Shown: positions 9,029 through 19,446 of the stretch, one piece after another
How the letters are laid out: every line of letters begins with the position of its first letter
Position numbering within the stretch: the stretch's first letter is position 1
From: Sphingomonas psychrolutea
GTDB lineage: Bacteria; Pseudomonadota; Alphaproteobacteria; Sphingomonadales; Sphingomonadaceae
Assembly (NCBI RefSeq): GCF_014636175.1
Contig: NZ_BMDW01000008.1
Location: forward strand, 62,001 to 126,000
DNA: 64,000 nt
Direction of reading: 5' to 3'
Program-made: the position numbers and the translations under genes
Notes under the pieces: generated by a model
The model's database searches: none
Seen by the model: only the letters and a program-made list of their open reading frames with translations
What the model was told of the DNA's origin: nothing

Positions 9029-9235
9029 ATGGCTATCGGCACCGTTAAATTCTTCAACGCCGACAAGGGTTATGGTTTCATCGCGCCCGAGGGCGGCGGC
9101 GGCGATGCGTTCGTCCATATCAGCGCGGTCGAAGCGGCCGGCATGGCGACGCTCGATCGTGACCAGCGCGTTTCGTACGAGCTGGAAGAAGACCGTCGCG
9201 GCAAGATGTCGGCGGTCAAGCTCGCACAGGCATAA
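9029..9235 (+). CDS. Cold-shock protein, CspA family
   Basis: 68 residues, one complete cold-shock domain. These small OB-fold proteins bind single-stranded RNA and DNA and loosen RNA structure. The RNP1 motif is KGYGFIAP (about residues 13-20) and the RNP2 motif is DAFVHIS (about 27-33), both intact. The start at 9029 follows AAAGGAA and gives MAIGTVKFFNADKGYGF. It has its own long leader, which suggests independent and possibly temperature-linked regulation. Which paralogue it is cannot be decided. Confidence 0.95.
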   Translation: MAIGTVKFFNADKGYGFIAPEGGGGDAFVHISAVEAAGMATLDRDQRVSYELEEDRRGKMSAVKLAQA

Positions 9236-9253
9236 TCGCCTCATCTAAACGGG

Positions 9254-9535
9254 GTGTCGCACGCCTCTGCTTTTGCAGCGGCGGCGGCACCCTTGCTCGT
9301 CCTCTTATTGTCGCGGAGACCTCCGACGAACACCACCGCCCTCTTCTATCGCGACCGTGCCCGCCAGGCCGAGTCCGACGCTTCCACCGCCACGCTCGAC
9401 AATGTGCGCAGCCGTTTTCTGCGTGCCGCCAAGGCATGGGACGAAATGGCGACGCGCGCCGAAAAAACCGCCGAGCGCCGCTCGGTCAATGAGGAAGCCA
9501 AACACGTCGCCGAAATGGATGCGAGCGAGGATTAA
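9254..9535 (+). CDS. Small hypothetical protein, 93 residues
   Basis: I do not recognise a named family. The frame starts with GTG at 9254, with no strong ribosome site, so the true start may be later. After a hydrophobic Ala/Leu stretch, the body (FYRDRARQAESDASTATLDN and AWDEMATRAEKTAERR) is charged and predicted to be helical. Small proteins with the pattern RDRARQAE..A..A.L..V occur in other sphingomonads as hypothetical proteins, from memory only. It lies 18 bases after the cold-shock gene and could be cotranscribed with it. Confidence 0.55.
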   Translation: MSHASAFAAAAAPLLVLLLSRRPPTNTTALFYRDRARQAESDASTATLDNVRSRFLRAAKAWDEMATRAEKTAERRSVNEEAKHVAEMDASED

Positions 9536-9560
9536 ACTCGCCCTGATCCCGCCCTGTTGC

Positions 9561-9667
9561 CTTCCCCGGCGAAGGCCGGGGCGCAGCGGCGGGACGTATC
9601 ACGGCTCGTGCATCGCCCGGATTTCGGACGCTGCGCAACGGGGCCCCGGCCTTCGCCGGGGAAGGGC
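9561..9667. repeat. Class A paired-palindrome repeat upstream of ligA
   Basis: The left arm is CTTCCCCGGCGAAGGCCGGG and the right arm GGCCCCGGCCTTCGCCGGGG. The arms are near-exact inverted copies around a centre of about 60 bases that includes CGCAGCGG and GCTGCGCA, themselves partly complementary. Confidence 0.88.
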
Positions 9668-9682
9668 GTTGGGCGAAGATAG

Positions 9683-11806
<2,124 letters not shown>

Positions 11807-11860
11807 TCCCGAAACGGCCTGATTGTGATGCTTTTTTGCAACGCAGCATGAAGCGTTTGT

Positions 11861-11883
11861 CATGACTCATGGCAACATGACTC
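11861..11883 (+). promoter_or_regulatory. Two direct CATGACTC repeats upstream of a TonB-dependent receptor
   Basis: CATGACTC occurs at 11861-11868 and again at 11876-11883, a 15-base period, in the 184-base gap between ligA and the receptor gene. Direct repeats of this kind can bind a regulator. No known binding motif was matched, and chance occurrence is possible. Confidence 0.3.
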
Positions 11884-11990
11884 GACTGTCATTCAACCGA
11901 AATATATCGCGTGCAAGGGGCAGTCGCGATGGGGTGGTACGGTTTGTAATGCCGGCCCCCAGGCAGTTTCGAGATTCTAAGGGGAATATC

Positions 11991-14666
11991 ATGAAGATGA
12001 AGCTTTTCACGAGCGTGGCCTTTGCTGCGCTGCTGATTCCGGGTGTGGCGTTCGCGCAGTCGTCCGGCACGATCGCATCGGAAGATTCGGGTGACATCGT
12101 CGTCAAGGGCACGCGCGGGCCGCGCAGCTCGACCGGCGTTGCATCGGGTACGACGCCAAAGGCGAGCACGATCCTGAACAACGAATTCCTGCAGACTTCT
12201 TCGCCGGGCCAGACCGTTCTCGAAGCGCTGAACCAGGTTCCTTCGGTCAACTTCACCAACAACGATCCGACCGGTGCATCAGGCGGCAACATCCGTATCC
12301 GCGGCTTCGACGGCAACCGCATCTCGCTGACGTTCGACGGCCTGCCGCTGAACGACACCGGCAACTATGCGATCTTCTCGAACCAGCAGCTCGACCCCGA
12401 GATCATCGACCAGGTCAACGTCAACCAGGGCACGACCGACGTCGACAGCCCGACCGCGGCATCGTCAGGCGGCACGATCAACTATCGCACGATCGTCCCC
12501 AGCGAGAAGTTCGGTGCGCTCGCGCGTGGCAGCTATGGCACGAGCTATGCGGGCCGCGGCATCTCGCGCGCGTTCGGCATGATCCAGACCGGTGACATCT
12601 TCAACACCGGCATCCGCGGCTTCGTTTCGGCCTCGGTCCTGCAGGCCGAAAAATATCGCGGCGTCGGCGATCTGCACAAGGAGCAGTTCAACGCGCGTCT
12701 GTACAAGAGCTTCAGCAACGGTGACTTCATCTCGCTGGCCGGCCATTACAACCGCAACCGCAACACCTCGTACCGCTCGCTCTCGCTGTTCCAGGCGCAA
12801 GTCGACCTGAACGGCGTCCCGACCGGCACGACCGGCCTGACCACAACGGGAACCAGCGTCGCTACGCCGCTTGCGGGCGATGGTCGCTTCAATTTCGACA
12901 ACAACCCGCTCTGCACCCGCCCAACCTTCGTAAATGGCACGGCACAAAGCGACAACGCCACGGCGCAGTCCTCGACCGTCATTCCGAACAACTTTTTCGT
13001 GACGCGGCAGGATCAGCTGACGACGCAGACGGTTGGCGGTCAGGACACTAGCTGCACCAACTATGCCGGTGTGCGCCTCAACCCGTCGAACACGGGCAAC
13101 GTGCGCTTCAACTCGAAGTTCACGATCACGCCGAACCTGACCTTCACGGTCGACGCCGGCTACCAGTACGTCCTCGCCAATGGCGGCGGCTTCACCACGC
13201 TGTCTGAGAGTTCGGTGCAGGCGCGCGCCGGCGGCGCGGTCGGTCGCGATTTCTCCGGCGACGGCGACACGCTCGACACCGTCGCATTCTATGCGCCCAA
13301 CACCACCAACACCAACCGCTATACCCTGCTGTCGTCGCTGCGCTGGGATTTCGCCGACAAGCAGTCGATCCGTATCGCGTACGCGCTGGATTACGGTCGT
13401 CACCGTCAGACCGGTGAGTGGACGCCGCTCGATTCGATCGGCAACCCCGCCAACCCGTTCGGCGGTCGCGGTGGTGCGGCGCAGGTAAACGACATCAACG
13501 GCTACTTCCTGCGTCAGCGCGATCGCTTCTCGATCGCCGAGCTGAACCAGGTTTCGGGCGAATATCGCGGCAAGTTCTTCGACAATATCCTCGAAGTGAT
13601 GCTCGGTGTGCGCGCGCCGTTCTTCCACCGCGAGCTCAACCAATATTGCTACACGTTCGCGTCGAGCGGCAACCCGTATTGCACCTCGCAAGTGCTCGGC
13701 ACGACGCTCATCCCCTCGGCGCAGGCATCGACGCTGGGCAACTACCTGATCCCGAACAACACGGTGTTCACGGGCGGCGTGCCGAGCAACGCCGTGTACG
13801 CACCGTTCAGCAAGTCGTATAACTATCGCAAGGTCCTGCCAAACGTTGGCTTCACCGTAAACCCAGGCGGCGGCTTCCAGCTCTATGCCGCCTTCGCCCA
13901 AGGTCTTTCGGCGCCGCGTACCGACAACCTTTATCGCGCGCCGGTCGTCAATGTGACGCCCGAAACCACCAACAATTACGACGTGGGCATCCGGTACTCG
14001 TCGCCAATGGTACAGGCGACGTTCGGCGGCTTCCTGAACAACTTCAAGAACCGCATCGTCACCTCGAACGATCTCGACCAGTCGAGCCCGACATTCGGTC
14101 TGTCGATCGACCGCAACGTCGGCCGGGTGAAAATCAAGGGCCTGGAAGCGACGCTCGACGTACGTCCGGTCAAGTGGTTCTCGGTCCGCGGCTACGGTTC
14201 GTATATCGACGCCAAGTATCAGGATAATCTGGTCATCAGCAGCCTCGTCACGCTGCCGCTCGCCGGCAAGAAGCTGGTCGAAACGCCGACCTGGTCCTAC
14301 GGTCTGCGCTCGCAGGTTCGCTTCGATCCGGTGTCGTTCGGCATGAACTTCAAGCATGTCTCGTCGCGCACCGCGACCGATCTGAACGACGTCGTGCTCG
14401 GTGCCTATGACACGGTCGATCTCGACGCGCGGCTCAGCCTGGGCGGTCTCGGCATGGAGAAGACCTATCTGCAGCTCAACGTGAACAACCTGCTCGACAA
14501 CCAATACCTTGGGTCGATCAGTTCGCAATCGTCGCTGCCGACCAACGTCGCTGGGCTCGTCACCGGAACCGGGATCACCACCGCGACCGGCCTGGGCGGC
14601 TCCAACCCGACCTTCCAGCCCGCTTCGCCGCGCAGCTGGTCGATCGCGCTGCAGGTCGCTTTCTAA
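11991..14666 (+). CDS. TonB-dependent outer-membrane receptor
   Basis: 891 residues. The start at 11991 follows AAGGGGAA and opens a clean signal peptide (MKMKLFTSVAFAALLIPGVAFAQ). TonB-dependent receptors import scarce ligands such as siderophores, vitamins or glycans across the outer membrane using energy from TonB/ExbBD. The TonB-box region is near DIVVKGTRG. The plug domain has NIRIRGFDGNRISLTFDGLP, and the barrel ends with an aromatic residue (SWSIALQVAF), as expected of an outer-membrane barrel. Extracellular loops hold paired Cys residues (CTRP, TSCTNY, CYTF, YCTS). The ligand cannot be told, and no transport genes lie beside it. A strong terminator follows at once. Confidence 0.93.
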   Translation: MKMKLFTSVAFAALLIPGVAFAQSSGTIASEDSGDIVVKGTRGPRSSTGVASGTTPKASTILNNEFLQTSSPGQTVLEALNQVPSVNFTNNDPTGASGGNIRIRGFDGNRISLTFDGLPLNDTGNYAIFSNQQLDPEIIDQVNVNQGTTDVDSPTAASSGGTINYRTIVPSEKFGALARGSYGTSYAGRGISRAFGMIQTGDIFNTGIRGFVSASVLQAEKYRGVGDLHKEQFNARLYKSFSNGDFISLAGHYNRNRNTSYRSLSLFQAQVDLNGVPTGTTGLTTTGTSVATPLAGDGRFNFDNNPLCTRPTFVNGTAQSDNATAQSSTVIPNNFFVTRQDQLTTQTVGGQDTSCTNYAGVRLNPSNTGNVRFNSKFTITPNLTFTVDAGYQYVLANGGGFTTLSESSVQARAGGAVGRDFSGDGDTLDTVAFYAPNTTNTNRYTLLSSLRWDFADKQSIRIAYALDYGRHRQTGEWTPLDSIGNPANPFGGRGGAAQVNDINGYFLRQRDRFSIAELNQVSGEYRGKFFDNILEVMLGVRAPFFHRELNQYCYTFASSGNPYCTSQVLGTTLIPSAQASTLGNYLIPNNTVFTGGVPSNAVYAPFSKSYNYRKVLPNVGFTVNPGGGFQLYAAFAQGLSAPRTDNLYRAPVVNVTPETTNNYDVGIRYSSPMVQATFGGFLNNFKNRIVTSNDLDQSSPTFGLSIDRNVGRVKIKGLEATLDVRPVKWFSVRGYGSYIDAKYQDNLVISSLVTLPLAGKKLVETPTWSYGLRSQVRFDPVSFGMNFKHVSSRTATDLNDVVLGAYDTVDLDARLSLGGLGMEKTYLQLNVNNLLDNQYLGSISSQSSLPTNVAGLVTGTGITTATGLGGSNPTFQPASPRSWSIALQVAF

Positions 14667-14685
14667 GCGATTACGCGACGGAAAA

Positions 14686-14718
14686 GGGCCGCTGTCCAAC
14701 CGGACAGCGGCCCTTTTT
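14686..14718. terminator. Rho-independent terminator, probably bidirectional
   Basis: A perfect 12-bp stem (GGGCCGCTGTCC / GGACAGCGGCCC) with a four-base loop (AACC), followed by TTTTT on the plus strand and preceded by AAAA, so it also has a U-tract when read from the minus strand. It lies between the receptor gene and the convergent HD-domain gene and can serve both. Confidence 0.93.
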
Positions 14719-14744
14719 CATGTCCGGCGTCAACGAAACCGAGG

Positions 14745-15341
14745 TCAGGCCGCCTCAGCCTCCCCAATCTTGGCGTAGATCGAGGTGATCGGCCGCGCGA
14801 AGACACGCCCGACCATCGGCTCGAAGAAGGCGAGCGGCGCGCTGTCATAGGCCGGGTCGAACGCCGCCTGGTCGTATTTCTCGCAAAACTCGGCGCATGC
14901 CTCGAAATGCGGGTGGCCGCGATACTGCTCGCGCAGGTCGCGGTCGCCGCCGATATAGTGGAAGAAATAATAGCCCTGGAACACGCCGTGGGTGTTGGCG
15001 ATCCAGTGGAGTTCCTCCGACACGAACGGCCGCAGCATCGCCGCGCCGATCTCGGGATGGTTGTAGGTGCCGAGCGTATCGCCAATGTCGTGGAGCAGCG
15101 CCATGACGACATAGGCCTCGTCGCGCCCGTCGCGATGCGCGCGCGTCGCGGTCTGGAGCGAATGTTGCAGCCGGTCGACCGGGAATCCGCCATAATCGCC
15201 GTCGAGCAAGCTCAAATGTGTCAGCACACGGCTCGGCAAACTGCGCGCGAACTGGCCGAAATGGCCGGAGATCAGCGTCCAATCGGCTTGCGTGCCGTGT
15301 TCCATCGCGGTGAACTGCGCGCGCTCGGGCTGGTGATTCAT
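14745..15341 (-). CDS. HD-domain protein, PhnZ/COG4341-like
   Basis: 198 residues. The start at 15341 follows GGAGAG. The HD metal-binding pattern is visible: a His in RLQHSLQTA, the HD pair in VVMALLHDIGDTL, then NHPEIG and HWIANTHGVFQGYYFFHY. The arrangement recalls the predicted HD phosphohydrolases of COG4341 and the PhnZ/TmpB group of mixed-valent diiron oxygenases that split carbon-phosphorus bonds. No phosphonate genes are nearby, so the substrate is unknown, and the oxygenase reading is only a possibility. The gene is alone, between the terminator and a palindromic repeat. Confidence 0.8.
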   Translation of the reverse strand: MNHQPERAQFTAMEHGTQADWTLISGHFGQFARSLPSRVLTHLSLLDGDYGGFPVDRLQHSLQTATRAHRDGRDEAYVVMALLHDIGDTLGTYNHPEIGAAMLRPFVSEELHWIANTHGVFQGYYFFHYIGGDRDLREQYRGHPHFEACAEFCEKYDQAAFDPAYDSAPLAFFEPMVGRVFARPITSIYAKIGEAEAA

Positions 15342-15360
15342 GGCTCTCTCTCCTAAACCT

Positions 15361-15457
15361 CGTCACCCCGGCCTTGTGCCGGGGTCTACCGGTCCGCGAG
15401 CGCAACGTCGGCAAAGTATGCGGCACCGCGGACCCCGGCACAAGACCGGGGTGGCGG
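15361..15457. repeat. Class B paired-palindrome repeat
   Basis: The left arm is CGTCACCCCGGCCTTGTGCC followed by GGGGTCTACCGG. The right arm is GGACCCCGGCACAAGACCGG followed by GGTGGCGG. The arms are inverted copies. The other complete class B copy is at 62018. Confidence 0.88.
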
Positions 15458-15499
15458 GTGCACTTTGCGCATCGATCCCAGCCGGTCTAGAAGGCCCGC

Positions 15500-16636
15500 A
15501 TGCCGCTGTTCACCCGCCCTACGATTTTCTCGCGGCCGTTCTTCGAAGATAAGAGCCGCGCCTTCTGGACGCTGCAAGCGGTCGGGTGGAGCGGGTATCT
15601 GATCCTTCGCGCCGCCCCAACTGTGTCGAGCATCGCCGGGGCGGCGGATTTGAAGCTGCTGGTTCCCATCATGTTCGAATCGATCATCGGATATAGCGTC
15701 ACGCTGCTGCTCTCGACGCTGTACCATATTTACCGCCGCCAGCCGCGCTTCGCGATGGCGGTGCTGACGGTGCTGACTCTGGGGGTGGCGACCTTGCTTT
15801 ACGCCGTACTCGACGCCTTTTCATTTTCGTTCGTTGGCGATTCGCCGCCTGGGCTGACCTTTGCCCGCGTCTTGGCAGCGATCTTCCTCAACTTTACCGT
15901 GCTTGCCGGGTGGACCGCGCTGTATTTCGGGATCAATTTCTATCTGATCGTCGAGGATCAGATCGACCAGCTCGCAGCACTTGAAAGCACGGCATCCTCG
16001 GCACAGCTCGCGATGCTGCGCTACCAGCTCAACCCGCATTTCCTGTTCAACACGCTCAATTCGATCTCGACGCTGGTGCTGCTCAAGGAAACCGAGCGCG
16101 CCAATGCGATGCTTGGACGGCTGTCGTCGTTCCTGCGCTACACGCTGGCGAACGAGCCGACCGCGCATGTGACGGTGCAGCAGGAGTTCGAGACGCTGAA
16201 ACTCTATCTCGAAATCGAAAAGATGCGCTTCGAGGAACGCTTGCGCCCGAGCTTCGAACTCGATCCGCGCGTCGCCAAGGCGCGGCTGCCGTCGCTGCTG
16301 CTGCAACCGTTGGTCGAAAATGCGATTAAATATGCGGTAACGCCGCAAGAGGATGGTGCCGAAATCGCGGTCGTCGCGCGGCTCGCCGGGGATCGGGTGC
16401 AGATCGTCGTATCCGACACCGGACCCGGCTTGAACGAGGCGAAGAACCGGTCAAGCGTTTCGTTGGCGATTCAATCCCTTTCAACCGGGGTTGGGCTCGC
16501 CAATATCAGGGAGAGACTGGCTCAGGCTTACGGGCCCGATCACAGTTTCGAGACGCGATCGATCCCGGGGGGCGGTTTCGGGGTCGAAATTGAAATCCCG
16601 TTCCAGTTCGAGGAACCTAGGAAAGACTCTGCATGA
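15500..16636 (+). CDS. LytS/YehU-type membrane sensor histidine kinase
   Basis: 378 residues. About four membrane segments fill the N-terminal 150 residues, followed by a short coiled coil. The phosphoacceptor His lies in the His_kinase motif MLRYQLNPHFLFNTLNSIS, which is diagnostic of the LytS/YehU class (HPK8). The ATPase part has LLLQPLVENAIKYAV (N box) and VSDTGPGL plus GVGLANIRERL (G boxes). It should phosphorylate the LytTR response regulator encoded next, with which it overlaps by four bases (ATGA, 16633-16636). The signal is unknown. The start at 15500 is preceded by AGAAGG. Confidence 0.93.
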   Translation: MPLFTRPTIFSRPFFEDKSRAFWTLQAVGWSGYLILRAAPTVSSIAGAADLKLLVPIMFESIIGYSVTLLLSTLYHIYRRQPRFAMAVLTVLTLGVATLLYAVLDAFSFSFVGDSPPGLTFARVLAAIFLNFTVLAGWTALYFGINFYLIVEDQIDQLAALESTASSAQLAMLRYQLNPHFLFNTLNSISTLVLLKETERANAMLGRLSSFLRYTLANEPTAHVTVQQEFETLKLYLEIEKMRFEERLRPSFELDPRVAKARLPSLLLQPLVENAIKYAVTPQEDGAEIAVVARLAGDRVQIVVSDTGPGLNEAKNRSSVSLAIQSLSTGVGLANIRERLAQAYGPDHSFETRSIPGGGFGVEIEIPFQFEEPRKDSA

Positions 16637-17430
16637 CGATCCGCACCATCCTCGTCGATGACGAAAAACTTGCTACCCAGGGCCTCGCCTTGCGCCTTGC
16701 CGCGCATGACGATGTCGAAATCATCGATACCTGCCAGAACGGCCGCGAGGCGATCCGCTCGATCAAGACCAACAAGCCCGACCTCGTCTTCCTCGACATC
16801 CAGATGCCCGGTTTCGACGGCTTTTCGGTCGTGCAGGGGCTGATGGAAGTCGAACCGCCGCTGTTCGTGTTCGTGACCGCCTATTCCGACCATGCGTTGA
16901 AGGCGTTCGAGACCGACGCGGTCGATTATCTGATGAAGCCGGTCGAGGAATCGCGGCTTGCCGACACGCTCGACCGCGTGCGCCAGCGCCTGACCGAGAA
17001 GCGCGGGGTCGAAGAAGCCGACCGGCTGAAGGAAGTGATCGCCGAGATTGCGCCCGAATCTGTCGAAAATCTTGGCGATGCCGAGCATGTGTCGTCGAAC
17101 CGCTTCGAAAAGCTGATCAATATCAAGGATCGCGGCCAGATCTTCCGCGTCGATGTTGATACGATCGAGCTGATCGAGGCAGCCGGCGATTATATGGTAA
17201 TCAAGACCGGCGACAATTCGCTGGTGCTGCGCGAGACGATGAAGGACCTCGAACGGCGGCTCGACCCGCGCCGGTTCCAGCGGGTGCATCGCTCGACGAT
17301 CGTCAACCTCGATCTGGTGAAAGAGGTGAAGCCGCACACCAATGGCGAATGCTTCCTGGTGCTGCAATCGAACGCGCAAGTTAAGGTGTCGCGGTCGTAC
17401 CGCGATGTGGTTGCGCGGTTCGTCCACTAA
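16633..17430 (+). CDS. LytTR-family response regulator
   Basis: 265 residues. The receiver domain occupies about residues 1-120, with acidic pocket ILVDDEK, phosphoacceptor Asp in LVFLDIQMPGFDGF and the Lys in DYLMKPVEE. The C-terminal LytTR DNA-binding domain follows (about residues 165-262), with VDTIELIEAAGDYMVIKTG and RFQRVHRSTIVNLDLV, typical of this fold. It is the partner of the LytS-type kinase just upstream, with ATGA overlap. Targets are unknown. Nothing in the sequence identifies the regulated genes. Confidence 0.95.
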   Translation: MTIRTILVDDEKLATQGLALRLAAHDDVEIIDTCQNGREAIRSIKTNKPDLVFLDIQMPGFDGFSVVQGLMEVEPPLFVFVTAYSDHALKAFETDAVDYLMKPVEESRLADTLDRVRQRLTEKRGVEEADRLKEVIAEIAPESVENLGDAEHVSSNRFEKLINIKDRGQIFRVDVDTIELIEAAGDYMVIKTGDNSLVLRETMKDLERRLDPRRFQRVHRSTIVNLDLVKEVKPHTNGECFLVLQSNAQVKVSRSYRDVVARFVH

Positions 17431-17460
17431 CGAGTCGCGCGTTCAGAATGACGCACTTCC

Positions 17461-17551
17461 CCGTTCGCCCTGAGCTTGTCGAAGGGCTGCTTGCCACACA
17501 TCCGACGGCTCTTGTGGCAAGGAGGGCTTCGACAGGCTCAGCCCGAACGGG
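17461..17551. repeat. Class D paired-palindrome repeat
   Basis: The left arm is CCGTTCGCCCTGAGCTTGTC followed by GAAGGGC. The right arm is GGCTTCGACAGGCTCAGCCC followed by GAACGGG. It sits between convergent genes (the LytTR regulator and DUF3297). Motifs of this type are widespread in Proteobacteria. Confidence 0.85.
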
Positions 17552-17577
17552 GTTGGGGATGCGGGGGTGCCCGCGCG

Positions 17578-17853
17578 TTATTCGGTCGCTTCGGACTCAC
17601 CGCCCGGCGCGGGACTCTCAAAAAAAGATTCAACCTCGCCCGACAGTTTCAGCGTTAGCGGGTTGCCGTGGCGATCGACCTTCTTGCCGAGCGCGACGCG
17701 GATCCAGCCCTCGGAACGGCTATATTCCTCGACGTCGGTGCGTTGCAGCCCCTTAAAGCGGATGCCGATGCCGCGGGCCAGCACGGCCTCGTCATAATGC
17801 GGGCTGCGCGGGTTGGAAGAAAGGCGGTCGGGCGGGAGATCTGTGTCGCTCAT
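17578..17853 (-). CDS. DUF3297 family protein
   Basis: 91 residues. The sequence (LSSNPRSPHYDEAVLARGIG, then GIRFKGLQRTDVEEYSRSEG and VDRHGNPLTLKLSGEVESFF) matches the DUF3297 family, a small conserved protein common in Proteobacteria with no assigned function. It is soluble with no signal peptide. The Glu/Ser-rich C-terminus is presumably disordered. It is transcribed toward the LytTR gene and is separated from the upstream secreted-protein gene by a strong terminator, so it probably has its own promoter at about 17855-17895. Confidence 0.85.
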   Translation of the reverse strand: MSDTDLPPDRLSSNPRSPHYDEAVLARGIGIRFKGLQRTDVEEYSRSEGWIRVALGKKVDRHGNPLTLKLSGEVESFFESPAPGGESEATE

Positions 17854-17895
17854 GGACGCGGCTCATGACGCAAATTGTCGCGCAACGCCAGACAC

Positions 17896-17927
17896 GAAAA
17901 CGGCGCGGGGAGCGCGCCCCGCGCCGT
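17896..17927 (-). terminator. Rho-independent terminator after the Tyr/Arg-rich protein gene
   Basis: Read on the minus strand, an 11-bp stem (ACGGCGCGGGG / CCCCGCGCCGT) with a six-base loop is followed by TTTTC. It lies 20 bases past the stop codon at 17948. Confidence 0.85.
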
Positions 17928-17947
17928 GTCGTCCCCGCGCGATCGGA

Positions 17948-18349
17948 TCAGCGGCAAACGCGGACCCGAACCTCCTGATCATAATACCGATCGTAGCGAC
18001 GCTCGATATAGCAGCGGCTATAGTCGCCGCGACGCTGATAGGCGTAATAGCCGTCGCTCGGATAAAAATTGTGCGCGCGGTAGTAATTGTCGTCGTAATA
18101 CCGATCATAGCCACGCTCGCGATAATAATCGTCGCGATAGCGATCGTTGCGGTTCGACGCGATTGCCGCACCGATGGCGAGCCCGGCGATCCCCGCGACG
18201 ATCGCGGTGCCGCCATTGTCGCGGTCATAATGGCGATACCCGCCGCCATAGCCGCCGCGCCAACGCTGTGCCTCGGCCGGGGCCGCTGCCGTCAACGCGG
18301 TCGCGCCAAGCGCCACGGCGAGACCGATCTGTTTCATGACACTGTTCAC
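17948..18349 (-). CDS. Exported Tyr/Arg-rich protein with glycine-zipper segment
   Basis: 133 residues if translation begins at the GTG at 18349. That start lies eight bases after AGGAG, ideal spacing, whereas the ATG 12 bases further on is too far. A signal peptide follows (MKQIGLAVALGATALTAAAP, then AEAQ). The mature part begins with Gly/Arg/Tyr repeats, has a hydrophobic small-residue stretch (AIVAGIAGLAIGAAIA) resembling a glycine zipper, and ends in a Tyr/Arg/Asp-rich segment (DDYYRERGYDRYYDDNYY) with two Cys residues near the end. I do not recognise a function. Proteins of this composition in other Alphaproteobacteria are envelope proteins of unknown role. Confidence 0.75.
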   Translation of the reverse strand: MNSVMKQIGLAVALGATALTAAAPAEAQRWRGGYGGGYRHYDRDNGGTAIVAGIAGLAIGAAIASNRNDRYRDDYYRERGYDRYYDDNYYRAHNFYPSDGYYAYQRRGDYSRCYIERRYDRYYDQEVRVRVCR

Positions 18350-18494
18350 TGCAAAATCTCCTCGTTCCAGCAGCCCCTCATGCATCGCCAAACAACGCAC
18401 CAATGGGATAGCCTGTTGCATCGAATAATCGAGTCGCCCTGAATGCGTGCGGAACGGTCCGTTTAACCGGGGTTCAGCGAAGGAGAGACGGGAC

Positions 18495-18902
18495 ATGGCC
18501 TATTGGCTGCTGAAATCGGAACCCACGACCTATGGCTGGGACGATTTGCTGGCCGAGGGGCGTACCGAATGGACCGGGGTGCGTAATGCCGCGGCCGCGC
18601 TGCACTTGAAGGCGATGCAGGTCGGCGACCGCGCCTTTTTCTACCACAGCGGCAAGCCGAAGGAGATTGTCGGCACGGTCGAAGTGACGCGCACAGCGCA
18701 GCAGGATGGCGACGAAGCGCGCTGGGTCTCAGTCGAGATCGCCCCGCTCGCGCCGTTGGCAAGGCCGGTTACGCTGGCCGCGATCAAGGCCGAGCCGCGC
18801 CTGGCCGGCATGGAATTGTTGCGCCAGTCGCGGCTCAGCGTATCGCCGGTGCGCGCGGCGGAATGGGACGCGATCACGGCATCCGGCGCGGACACGCAAT
18901 AG
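18495..18902 (+). CDS. EVE-domain protein (thymocyte nuclear protein 1-like)
   Basis: 135 residues, a single EVE domain (PF01878). The start at 18495 follows AAGGAGAG and gives the characteristic N-terminus MAYWLLKSEPTTYGWDDL. GVRNAAAALHLKAMQVGDRA and FFYHSGKPKEIVG are also typical. EVE domains share the PUA-like fold with YTH and ASCH domains and are thought to bind modified bases in RNA or DNA; the physiological target in bacteria is not established. The gene is convergent with the DUF2269 gene, with only two bases between the stop codons. Confidence 0.92.
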   Translation: MAYWLLKSEPTTYGWDDLLAEGRTEWTGVRNAAAALHLKAMQVGDRAFFYHSGKPKEIVGTVEVTRTAQQDGDEARWVSVEIAPLAPLARPVTLAAIKAEPRLAGMELLRQSRLSVSPVRAAEWDAITASGADTQ

Positions 18903-18904
18903 GG

Positions 18905-19372
18905 TCAGCTGGGCTTGGCCACCATCACCCAGGCGGCAGCGACCAGCGGGACGGTAATCGCGAGGCCAACGATGAACCAAATGCGGCTGGCGCGCCAATA
19001 GGCGTCCGGGATGGTGTCGCCAGCCTCGAATGCCCGCGCCATCCGCGCCATGCGAATTTGCAGCGGGACGAGGATGCCGATCCACAATGCGCCCGAGGCC
19101 ACGAACAGGATTTGGCCGAGCACCAGCCAGCGTTCGGACATGAGATCCATCTGCGCGATTGCAGCGGCACCGTAGCCGCCGATCATCGTCAGCGCCGCAC
19201 CCCATACGGTGAGGCTCCAGTCGGTGAGCGTGACGAGGCGTTGCCCGAACCCGACGATTTTAGGGTCCTTGCTGCGGTCGGCAAAGAATTTCCAGATTGC
19301 GGTCGCGGTGACGTTCCCGAGCAGCATGATGATGCCGAGGATGTGGATGAACTTTGCCGTTTCGTAAGCCAT
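18905..19372 (-). CDS. DUF2269 family integral membrane protein
   Basis: 155 residues with four predicted membrane segments: residues about 5-28 (FIHILGIIMLLGNVTATAIW), 50-72, 83-103 and 133-152. The pattern fits the DUF2269 family (PF10027), whose function is unknown. His10 and other conserved residues in the first segment have led to speculation about cofactor binding in related families, but nothing here proves it. The gene is transcribed toward the EVE-domain gene. A palindromic repeat lies upstream, between it and typA. Confidence 0.8.
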   Translation of the reverse strand: MAYETAKFIHILGIIMLLGNVTATAIWKFFADRSKDPKIVGFGQRLVTLTDWSLTVWGAALTMIGGYGAAAIAQMDLMSERWLVLGQILFVASGALWIGILVPLQIRMARMARAFEAGDTIPDAYWRASRIWFIVGLAITVPLVAAAWVMVAKPS

Positions 19373-19446
19373 GCGCGATTTCTATCCGCGATCCCGGCAC
19401 GGTCAAATGCGAATGCCGCGCACGACGTCGGAGGTAAACTCTCCCG

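Noticed and set aside
12465..14699. A 744-residue open frame on the minus strand opposite the first TonB-dependent receptor
   Set aside because: It has no family features, is rich in Arg/Ala/Gly as expected from GC-rich shadow frames, and lies opposite a well-supported gene.
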